The notes below the pieces were generated by a model that saw nothing but the letters and a program-made list of their open reading frames with translations, had not been told where the DNA came from and did not search any database. Positions 1 through 6,762 of a stretch of DNA of 53,289 nucleotides are shown here, piece after piece. Position 1 is the first letter of the stretch. Each line of letters starts with the position of its first letter. The translations under genes were made by a program, and so were the position numbers. The stretch covers positions 1-53,289 of the forward strand of contig CALFZE010000012.1 in NCBI GenBank assembly GCA_937952285.1, given 5' to 3'. Origin of the DNA: UBA2428 sp002343545. Its GTDB lineage: Bacteria > Bdellovibrionota > UBA2428.

Positions 1-73
1 GGACTTCGGTCCAACTCCCCGTTTTGTATATGAACTGCGAAGTCTGAAGCGCGGACCTAAGGGCGAAATCTAG

Positions 74-95
74 GCGTTCTCTCTATCGAGAACGC
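74..95. terminator. Hairpin downstream of the esterase-family gene
   Basis: A perfect 8-bp inverted repeat (GCGTTCTC / GAGAACGC) with a 6-nt loop lies 16 bases past the stop codon of the minus-strand esterase-family gene. It is placed as a transcription terminator would be, but the bases that follow on the minus strand are only weakly T-rich, so intrinsic termination is uncertain. The rest of 1-110 holds nothing else recognisable except a short GGAC-TTCG-GTCC hairpin at 1-12. Confidence 0.35.
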
Positions 96-110
96 TGAGT
101 CTAGCGAGAT

Positions 111-1385
111 TCAAAACGGCAGATCGGGCTCCAAAGATACCTTTGGCACCGAGAAAATGGCATCAAACGCGTCATGAAGAGAGGTGACGATGTAGGCGCT
201 TTGCGATCGCATCCTATCGAACCCCAAAACCGCGGCACCCTCCATCCTTAAATTTGTAATTGTCAGGTCACTGTCGAGCTGAGATTCCATGAGCGCCCGC
301 TCGACGCTTCCCACCGGAGCATTTTCCAAGGACAACATTTCAGCCACGAAGCCCACTACCGAATCAGGCGCGGGAAAGTTCATCTCTGGAACGGATTTGT
401 CGGTATGGGTCACTGCGAGTGACTTATATCCGACTCCCAGCGCTTTGCTCAGGAAATGCCCCGCCGGATATGCGGTGAGCTCACCCGAAAAAGATACCGG
501 CGTTTTCTGGATATGATTGTTGTGAGCAACCAAGACGATGCGAGATTCTGGCGGCAAACGAGAACACAACTTAAGTAGGGTAGTGGCGGCATGAAAATCA
601 CGGACGGATGTATCTCCAGGAACAGCTTTCCCCTCGAACAGATCACTCATCGACTCCAGCATCTGCACGGTGCAGCTTGCCGACTCTAGGTGAACCAATG
701 CATCTTCGTACTCCGTTAGGCTGGCGCTCTCCAAGTACAAGCTCTTGAGGCTCTGCATGCGCAAAAAAAGTCGAGTCAATCGCGACGAGAGTGCGTCACG
801 ATCCGATCGAGACATTGAGAGCCAAGCACCCGCTGCTTGGACGGCAGACTGCCCTTGAATCCTTTCCCCCATCCCTTCCGCCTCACTCAGCGTCGCCAGC
901 ACATCTGGATCGACCCCGCTCAGGTAGGTCCGAAGGAAAACAAGGTCATCCCAAATCGTAAGAGTATTTGGCAAATCCGGGCCAACAATCTGTACCGCGC
1001 GCGAGTTCGAAACGTTGAAGTATCGCAACCACCTTAGGAAGCGCCCGTAAAGTCCAATCGTGAGTGGACCCGCATAAGCCGATAAGTCGGACTCGCTTCC
1101 TTCGCCGTTGACCCAGGAACTAAGTTTGAGGGCTTCGCACCGACCGAGCTCTAAGGCAATGTGGGTAAAGCCACACCTCTCAATAAGGAAGCGCGAAATC
1201 CGAGCGCGTGCCATTCCGAACTCAGTGACGAAATGTGCCCCTTCTCCGACCCCAACAATTTTTGCCTCGGATACTAATTTACCGAGGACCTCGAGATCGT
1301 CGAAGCCGTCGTCTTCCGGATTCAAAGTTCTTACCTTGCTTGCAAAGCTTCGGATATTAGCAACTGGGGCTAAGGTGGATGTCAT
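111..1385 (-). CDS. Erythromycin esterase-family protein
   Basis: The 424-residue protein belongs to the erythromycin esterase (Ere/EreA-like) family, hydrolases that open lactone or ester bonds with a metal-independent Glu/His centre. Visible family signatures are GVGEGAH at residues 45-51 (E48 and H51 match the catalytic Glu and His), the RD pair at 262-263, and AHNNH at 287-291 corresponding to the family's WAHN-H motif. There is no signal peptide, so it should be cytoplasmic. Most family members have no proven macrolide substrate, so resistance cannot be assumed. The gene stands alone, has lower GC than the chromosome further right, and sits next to a toxin-antitoxin pair and an IS element, which suggests horizontal acquisition. 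The region 1386-1583 upstream shows no other gene. Confidence 0.8.
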   Translation of the reverse strand: MTSTLAPVANIRSFASKVRTLNPEDDGFDDLEVLGKLVSEAKIVGVGEGAHFVTEFGMARARISRFLIERCGFTHIALELGRCEALKLSSWVNGEGSESDLSAYAGPLTIGLYGRFLRWLRYFNVSNSRAVQIVGPDLPNTLTIWDDLVFLRTYLSGVDPDVLATLSEAEGMGERIQGQSAVQAAGAWLSMSRSDRDALSSRLTRLFLRMQSLKSLYLESASLTEYEDALVHLESASCTVQMLESMSDLFEGKAVPGDTSVRDFHAATTLLKLCSRLPPESRIVLVAHNNHIQKTPVSFSGELTAYPAGHFLSKALGVGYKSLAVTHTDKSVPEMNFPAPDSVVGFVAEMLSLENAPVGSVERALMESQLDSDLTITNLRMEGAAVLGFDRMRSQSAYIVTSLHDAFDAIFSVPKVSLEPDLPF

Positions 1386-1583
1386 ACGACCATGTTATCC
1401 TACAATTTTCTAGTCATGGAGCACGACAAGAGGCTATCGCGCCTCCCGCTCCCCTAAGCCTAAGCGGCTATGCGTTAGCAAACCCAATGAATCTAACGTT
1501 CGATATGTGTCATGAAGTCCGAGCGATCGCTTACGGCCCCACAAAAGCCAGCTTTCACGAACGGCCTAGGGGCGTCTTCGGTC

Positions 1584-2033
1584 TTAGGCGGCCCGTTTGC
1601 TAAGAGGAACCTGGATCTTGACCGTCTTTGACGGCAGGACCTCTTCAAGGGAGGCGTAAAGGCGTAGAACCTCATCCGAAGTTTTGGATAGCTTGGAGAG
1701 AATAAACATCCGGATGTCCTTTTCCGACGACCATCCCATGACAGTGGCCGACTCCTCGGCTTTTTCCCACTTCATGACGGCCACATGACTAACACCAAAG
1801 CGTTTGGCGAACTGCTGTAGGGTCAGCTCAAAGGCCTGGCGAATAAAGCGAATCTCGGCCCCCGTAAGGCGTCCTGCCTTGTGGGCAAGCTGCTGAAGTA
1901 CCAGTCCCTGGAGGCGGGTGTAGTCGATCTCCGGGGTCCAGTGACCGCGCACCTTCACCATAGGTGTATTGAGTAGGTACACCGGGAATCCGAAGCCCGT
2001 ATCTACGAAGACTTTTTGAATCTTGCGTTCCAT
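1584..2033 (-). CDS. HTH antitoxin of a type II TA pair
   Basis: A 149-residue protein with an HTH of the XRE/MqsA type at about residues 57-91 (recognition helix around FGVSHVAVMKWEK). An N-terminal segment of about 50 residues probably binds the toxin. It lies 9 bp downstream of the DUF4258-type gene on the same strand, so the pair is toxin-first, as in HigBA and MqsRA. By analogy it neutralises the toxin and represses the operon through the palindrome at 2360-2376. The C-terminal helical region (about 105-149) is not recognised. Function is inferred from domain and context. Confidence 0.72.
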   Translation of the reverse strand: MERKIQKVFVDTGFGFPVYLLNTPMVKVRGHWTPEIDYTRLQGLVLQQLAHKAGRLTGAEIRFIRQAFELTLQQFAKRFGVSHVAVMKWEKAEESATVMGWSSEKDIRMFILSKLSKTSDEVLRLYASLEEVLPSKTVKIQVPLSKRAA

Positions 2034-2042
2034 ATCGTTTTT

Positions 2043-2357
2043 CTACCTTTCGATCTCAATGGCCGTGATGATGAGCATTCCTGCGGGATCAAAACTTACG
2101 ATCACGCGTAAATCGCGCTTATCGACGGTCTTGCCTCTGACGGCGTAGTTCCAGGTCTTATGGAACTCGTCGAAGCGGTCTTTTCGTTTCTCGTGATGGC
2201 CGTTCTTTAGCACGTACAGCAGCTCGGGCCGGGTGATCTTTCGCTCGTCTTGTCGGCCCAGGGCGTGGCGGGTATCGAGGTACCGCCCTAACTCCACATG
2301 AGTCGCGATCAGCTCCATCAGTTTTTCAACTTTCGGGGCCTTTTCACTCATATTCAT
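2043..2357 (-). CDS. DUF4258-type toxin of a type II TA pair
   Basis: A small basic protein of 104 residues (102 if the second ATG at 2349-2351 is used). It shows the DUF4258 pattern: an Arg-His pair at 30-31, a KNGHHEKRKDRF stretch at 51-62, WNYAVRG at 69-75, and a terminal beta-strand block (RVIVSFD, then LIITAIEI). DUF4258 proteins are RelE/HigB/BrnT-like and are usually predicted mRNA interferases. No Shine-Dalgarno precedes either ATG, and the predicted transcription start falls on the second ATG, so the message may be leaderless and begin with MSEKAPK. The downstream HTH gene is its likely antitoxin. Confidence 0.72.
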   Translation of the reverse strand: MNMSEKAPKVEKLMELIATHVELGRYLDTRHALGRQDERKITRPELLYVLKNGHHEKRKDRFDEFHKTWNYAVRGKTVDKRDLRVIVSFDPAGMLIITAIEIER

Positions 2358-2358
2358 A

Positions 2359-2387
2359 ATTGTAACTTAGTTACAAAATATCTGCAA
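2359..2387 (-). promoter_or_regulatory. TA operon promoter with overlapping palindromic operator
   Basis: On the minus strand a -35 box TTGCAG (2382-2387) and a -10 box TACAAT (2359-2364) are separated by exactly 17 bases. A perfect palindrome TTGTAACTTAGTTACAA (2360-2376, 7-bp arms, 3-bp centre) covers the -10 box and half the spacer, where a TA autorepressor would block RNA polymerase. Transcription would start at or beside the second ATG of the toxin. Confidence 0.6.
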
Positions 2388-2492
2388 CCCATATCTTCAA
2401 GGTCCACGTCGGATGGGTCGACGCCCATCGCGACACCGGCCAGCCTTGTGGTCGTAGCCTCGTTCCCATTCCGTACAGAAACCTGGGTTGCC

Positions 2493-2612
2493 TCAATCAA
2501 TCTTCAGCATCTCAATCTGGGCATGGTGCATACGAGCTACCCATGCTCGGTCGAATTGACCAGCTGCGGCCCAAGCAGCAACGAGTGCCCAAAACATATA
2601 GTTCAGTTTCAT
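2493..2612 (-). CDS. Small 39-residue hydrophobic peptide ORF
   Basis: A short ORF with an AAGGA ribosome-binding site 5-6 bases before its ATG encodes 39 residues. The N-terminus is hydrophobic (MKLNYMFWALVAAWAAAG) and the C-terminal half polar. It begins 10 bases after the stop codon of the HTH fragment gene, so the two could be co-transcribed. No homologue is recognised. It could be a membrane peptide or a decayed remnant. The rest of 2377-2492 shows no gene. Confidence 0.35.
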   Translation of the reverse strand: MKLNYMFWALVAAWAAAGQFDRAWVARMHHAQIEMLKID

Positions 2613-2622
2613 AGATTCCTTC

Positions 2623-2811
2623 CTAAATCTGCGACCGAGAGTCCAGCTTTCGCAGTCGATCCAAGACGCAAGTCTTGGATATACCCATATGGGCGGCTAT
2701 TCTTCTGACCGCCCATCCGTCCTCGCGTAGTTTTGCCAGCTCGCTAAGATCGATTTCGGGCCGAAACCACTGTGCCGTGAACTCTTTCACGATCACTGTT
2801 TGTTCGACCAA
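2623..2811 (-). pseudogene. HTH fragment, probably 5'-truncated by the ISL3 insertion
   Basis: The 62-residue ORF begins at a TTG with no good ribosome-binding site, and its reading frame stays open upstream into the end of the ISL3 element (extra residues LELIGARGRN before the nominal start). The C-terminal half, around LREDGWAVRRIAAHMGISKT, is a homeodomain-like HTH of the kind found at the C-terminus of site-specific recombinases and transposases. The likeliest reading is the tail of a larger DNA-binding protein whose 5' part was lost when the IS inserted. A genuine small HTH protein is the alternative. Confidence 0.45.
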
Positions 2812-2840
2812 GTTACGTCCGCGCGCACCAATTAATTCCA

Positions 2841-4160
2841 GATTCTCCCCGCCTGGTGGTGGGTTCCTCCTAAAAAATTAAGAAGAACAGGCAGCTAGGA
2901 CTCTTAGTCTGTAGTTTTGGAAGTTGCGGAAGCCGTAACTTCTTCTTTTTACGACCTTTGCAACGTTGTTCATGCCCTCGGTTCGCGCGTTTGTCAGCCC
3001 TGTTTTGAAGTACTCGAGGATCGGCTCGCGCCAGCGCAGGAGCGTTTCCCTGAGGCGTTTAATTTCGGGAAGGCCGGAGGCTTTAGCGGCCTCGAGCAGG
3101 CGCTCAAAACCGCGTGAGGCTCGATCAAAACCTTTCGTACGAAAGACCTCGTGGAGGCGTTCTTTGAACGCGTGAAGCTCTTGTAATTCCGGGTTTTGCC
3201 TCAGCCAGTTATCCAGGCGCGCGCGGTCGATGAACGAAAGCGCAAAAAAGTTTCGCATCATGAGGCGCTTCATCTCGTGAACTCTGCGATCGCCGAGAAT
3301 TTCTTTTCGTCGGCGAAGCAGCGCGGGACTCAGCAATCGAAGCACGTGGAATTTGTCACTCACGATGCGGGCATTGGGAAAGAACTCGCGTACGAACTTG
3401 CGATAAGGGTCGCTCATGTCCATCACCACGATCTGGACGTTCTCGCGACCGGGGATGTGCGCAAGCTGCCGTCGTAAATCCTCCGTGGATCTGCCTTGCG
3501 CCATCTCGAAAAGATTCTTGGAATCAAAGTCCACGAGCATCGTTACGAGCGCGCCGCCACCGAGCCGCTTCACGCGACCAAACCCGTGTTCGTCGATGCC
3601 AAGCACGCGCGGCCAAGGCCGCTGGCGCTCGCGTGCACGCTTAGCAAGTCCCTCGTACAGGGAAGTGTAGATGAAGTCGTTTGAAACGCGGTAGATACGT
3701 TTCACACGCGCAAGATCGGTGAAGTTCTCGGCCGCCCAGCGCACCGATTCGCGAAAGCGCTGGGTGCTACGTCTGCCGGGCCAAACGCCGGTGATGCTTT
3801 CTGTGAACACGCGTTTACACGGCTTGCAAAAGAGCCGACGCTTGCGCACCGAAAGCGTGATGCCGATGGAACGCACGGGAGCGTCCTTAAGTCTTACGGT
3901 GCGGCTATCGTAGCCCGTGCTGCTGGGCTGCGCGCAATGTGGACATGCGTGCGGGGCGCGCGCAAGCCGTGACTCAAGCAAACGATGATAGCGTCCGGTC
4001 CGCACGACTTTCTCAACGTCGATCTCGGGCAGGCTCAAAAAATCGGGTAAAATCTTCTTGGGCACGGGGCCGCCTTTCTCTGCAAGTGTTTGATTTCGCA
4101 AAACCAATTCTTACAGAAAAAGATCCCGCGCCCTATTCACCCACTACGTTCCGGGGAGAA
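2841..4160 (-). mobile_element. ISL3-family insertion sequence, apparently complete
   Basis: The element carries one transposase gene and imperfect terminal inverted repeats. The left end (from about 2843, TTCTCCCCGCCTGGTGGTG) pairs with the right end (about 4138-4160, CCACTACGTTCCGGGGAGAA) at 18 of 23 positions. The left end recurs at 35834, where homology also begins at GATTCTCCCC, so the outer boundary is placed at 2841. No 8-bp target duplication is obvious at the flanks, which may mean the boundaries are off by a base or two or that flanking sequence was deleted. Confidence 0.72.
2878..4107 (-). CDS. ISL3-family transposase
   Basis: The 409-residue protein matches ISL3-family transposases in length and layout. 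An N-terminal zinc ribbon is seen as C55-x2-C58 and C94-x2-C97, followed by a helix-turn-helix region and a DDE catalytic core. Candidate catalytic residues are D172 (in GIDEHGF), D230 or D233 (VVMDMSDPY) and E377 (NARTEGMNN). The typical end block KRRSYGFRNFQNYRLR is intact, so the enzyme looks functional. The given start is a TTG; a GTG 14 codons in (before PKKIL) is an alternative. The gene fills its element. Confidence 0.88.
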   Translation of the reverse strand: MVLRNQTLAEKGGPVPKKILPDFLSLPEIDVEKVVRTGRYHRLLESRLARAPHACPHCAQPSSTGYDSRTVRLKDAPVRSIGITLSVRKRRLFCKPCKRVFTESITGVWPGRRSTQRFRESVRWAAENFTDLARVKRIYRVSNDFIYTSLYEGLAKRARERQRPWPRVLGIDEHGFGRVKRLGGGALVTMLVDFDSKNLFEMAQGRSTEDLRRQLAHIPGRENVQIVVMDMSDPYRKFVREFFPNARIVSDKFHVLRLLSPALLRRRKEILGDRRVHEMKRLMMRNFFALSFIDRARLDNWLRQNPELQELHAFKERLHEVFRTKGFDRASRGFERLLEAAKASGLPEIKRLRETLLRWREPILEYFKTGLTNARTEGMNNVAKVVKRRSYGFRNFQNYRLRVLAACSS

Positions 4161-4378
4161 AGGGAGGCCGGCGGTCGGCACTCCGCCTCGAGGCCAATCC
4201 CGACGAAAGCTTCAAGCGCCGAGTAGAGCATCGATGCCGAGCTCACCACGCACCCGAAGGGCCTTTTCGGGGCCCCGCGCCTTAAGCCCGAGCGGCGGCG
4301 ATCCACTCGAGAAAACTTTATACGTCTTCATGATCGTCGTCATGTTGGGGGCTGGTGCCGCGGACTATTTTGGGCGGC

Positions 4379-5149
4379 ATGAAAGCACCCTTCCTTTTGG
4401 CCCTCGCTCTTTCCGTTAACCTCGCGCAAGCTCGACCTGTCGCGCTCGCCGGCAATCTCGGTGATTCCGTCGAAGTCCAGATTGATCAGGCGTACATTCC
4501 GGCGCACGGTTTCGACGATAACGACAACGTTCAGCTTGTCGTCGAGGGACGTTTGCCGAACGCTTGCTACACCGCGACCGAGGCGACGGCTCGTCGTGCG
4601 AGCGGAAGCTCGGTCTTTCGGCTCCTGCAGAGCGCCCATCGCAACCAAAGTGGGGTCTGCGCGCCCGGAGCCAATCTGCCGCCGGATCTTCGTCATCCCG
4701 TGCCCTTCACGAGCGAAATCAGTCTCGGGCGTCTCGAGGCCGGTAGCTACCGCTTAGCGTTCGGGCGCAATCGCGAACGCGTCTTTCAAGTGGGGATCGC
4801 TCAGACCGGGTCGGTCGATGACTTGCGCTACGCGACGATTACGAACGCCTTTGCCGAAGACTCGGTGGCGGCGGCTTCGCCGAACTTCGAGGTCCGAATC
4901 ACGGGAATGCTCAACTCCTCTTGCGCGGTTCTTGCCGAGCCGAAGCTTTTGTTTGAGGGCGACGTCGTCGTGATCTTGCTCGGAACCGAACAAGACGGAG
5001 ATTACTGTCTTCCGGTGAGCCACCCGTTCTACGAAGTTCTTAAGGTTCCCACACCCCCGGCGGGGCGCTACTTGCTTCACGTGCGGAGTCTGGGCGGCCA
5101 AGCCAAGAACAAACTCTTCAGCGTCGTCCGCGGGAACCGACCGCGCTAG
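4379..5149 (+). CDS. Secreted protein with two tandem cysteine-containing repeats
   Basis: A 256-residue protein starts at the ATG after GGGCGG; a GTG 24 bases upstream would place charged residues before the signal peptide and is less likely. Residues 1-18 (MKAPFLLALALSVNLAQA) are a clear Sec signal peptide. The mature part is two copies of one beta-rich unit, about residues 20-125 and 130-250. Each has a Cys after a strand (NACYT / SSCAV), a second Cys before a Pro-rich HP segment, and a final strand of the form AGSYRLAF / AGRYLLHV. It is probably periplasmic or extracellular with an Ig-like fold. No known family is recognised. The 218 bases between the ISL3 end (4160) and this gene hold no convincing feature. 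Confidence 0.65.
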   Translation: MKAPFLLALALSVNLAQARPVALAGNLGDSVEVQIDQAYIPAHGFDDNDNVQLVVEGRLPNACYTATEATARRASGSSVFRLLQSAHRNQSGVCAPGANLPPDLRHPVPFTSEISLGRLEAGSYRLAFGRNRERVFQVGIAQTGSVDDLRYATITNAFAEDSVAAASPNFEVRITGMLNSSCAVLAEPKLLFEGDVVVILLGTEQDGDYCLPVSHPFYEVLKVPTPPAGRYLLHVRSLGGQAKNKLFSVVRGNRPR

Positions 5150-5255
5150 GGCATCTTCATTCGGCCGCTTCGATCCGATTCGCCCCGCGGGACCTTCAAA
5201 GATTAGGGGGTCTTCGCGACGACCAGCGTGAGAGATCACTCGGCAAGGAGGCGGC

Positions 5256-6598
5256 CTAGACGGATCGACTGAAACTCGCGGCTCGGGGATTCGCCTCGAG
5301 CCGCGGGAGGTGCTCGTCGAAGAGTGCGCACGCGTTGCGAACGAAAGGCCGTCCCTTTTCGGTCACGCGGAACTCTTGACTGTGGTGATCTCACTCAATG
5401 CGATCTGCGTCCACTCGTCGTCGCTCAATCGCGTCGAAAATCGACACATGAGATCGAGGATGATCTGCCGGCGACGCCGATCTTCGCGGCTTAGCGCGTG
5501 TCCTCCGATGGGGTCGACGTCGCCCCTTTCGATGCGATCGTGCCATCGCTCGACATCCTTCTCGTTCTGTGCGAACGCGAATCCTGAATCGGAAAGACTC
5601 GACGGGCCCAAACCGACGAGCAGATCCGTTCGTCTCGGCGTATAGCCCATGAAATTACGGTGCAAGGTCCCGGTCGTCAGCGCCGCGACGAGCTCATCCT
5701 CGGGGAGCGCAAAGTGGTCCATGCCGATTTCCACGTAGCCTTGTGTCTCCACGCTCTCGCGCAGGGATTCGTAGAGGGCGCGTTTCTTGGCGGCTTCCGG
5801 CAGGCCATGCCGTTCGAGGTCACGCTGGGCCGGTTTGAGCGAGGGAAGGTGAGCATAGCTGTAGACCGCCACGCGCGAGGGGCGAAGTTGCGCGAGATGA
5901 CGGCCGGTTTCGGCCATGGTGCTTTCGGTTTGCAGGGGAAGCCCGAAGACGAAGTCGAAGTTGATGCGGTCGATACCGCGCGCTCGAAGCGCGTCGACGA
6001 CGAGCTCGACCTGATCACGGCTTTGGTAGCGCTTGATGGCTCGGAGTGTGGGCACGTGAAAGTCTTGGACGCCGAGGCTCGCGCGGTGGACGCCGACGCT
6101 TTGGAGGGCGTCGGCGTGTTCAAGTCGAAAGCTGCGGGGATCGATCTCGATGGAGATGTCGACCTGATCGGCGTTGGGGAGACGTTCCCGAATCCCCCCG
6201 ATGAGACGGGACAGCTCCGCGGGGGGAAGCCAGGTGGGAGTGCCGCCGCCCAAGTGTAGTTCGCGAAGGCGCGCTCGGGACCATGCCGCCGGCCAGGTTC
6301 GCGATTTAAGTTCGAGCTCGCGCAGGAGGCTATCGACGAAGCGGGGGGCGAGGCTTCGGTCCCGTCGAATATCACGGGTGCAGGCGCAAAATGCGCAGAG
6401 CGAATGACAGTAAGGGATGTGTACGTAGAGCGAAAGCGCAAGCTCGGCCTCCGAGCGACCCGCGGACGCGGATTCGAGCGAGCGATACCATGCGTCCTTC
6501 GTGAGCCCCGTCCAAGCGGGGACGGTCGGATAGCTCGTGTAGCGCGGGACGGGCCGATCGTACTTGGCGAGGAGCAGGGGTGGAACCGACGGCTTCAC
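5256..6598 (-). pseudogene. hemN: Oxygen-independent coproporphyrinogen III oxidase, frameshifted near its 3' end
   Basis: HemN is a radical-SAM enzyme that decarboxylates coproporphyrinogen III without oxygen in haem synthesis. The N-terminal 390 or so residues are convincing: C64, C68, C71 and C73 give the HemN cluster motif in HIPYCHSLCAFCAC, followed by GGGTPTWL and the typical barrel. The uninterrupted ORF stops at 5363 after a non-homologous tail. The true C-terminus continues in another frame down to the TAG at 5256-5258, and includes FRVTEKGRPFVRN and LFDEHLPRLE, hallmark HemN endings. The frame switch lies in about 5370-5395. The linker before it looks about 20 residues short, suggesting an indel in the winged-helix region. 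It is either a real inactivating mutation or a sequencing error. The start is a GTG. Confidence 0.8.
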
Positions 6599-6762
6599 GC
6601 ATCCTAGCGTGCCCTCGATTCTCCGCGGGAACTATGACGAGGATCATGATGAGAAAAGAATACGAGCGAGGAGTCCCCAAGTTGCGGTCTTGGAGATCGC
6701 GGGTCCCGCACGTGGCGGACTTCGTACGAGTTCTTGGGCTAGTGGTAGAGCGTGAAAGGCGT

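Noticed and set aside
2850..2870. Search for an 8-bp target duplication around the ISL3 element
   Set aside because: The bases on either side (before 2841 and after 4160) do not match, so no duplication is claimed.
4212..4343. A 43-codon minus-strand ORF starting MTTIMKTYKVFSS between the ISL3 element and the secreted protein gene
   Set aside because: No ribosome-binding site, no recognised family, and another frame of the same stretch is equally open.
5277..5305. Perfect 9-bp inverted repeat (CGCGGCTCG/CGAGCCGCG) that looks like a terminator between the convergent secreted-protein gene and hemN
   Set aside because: It lies inside the true, frameshifted C-terminal coding part of hemN, and no T-tract follows.
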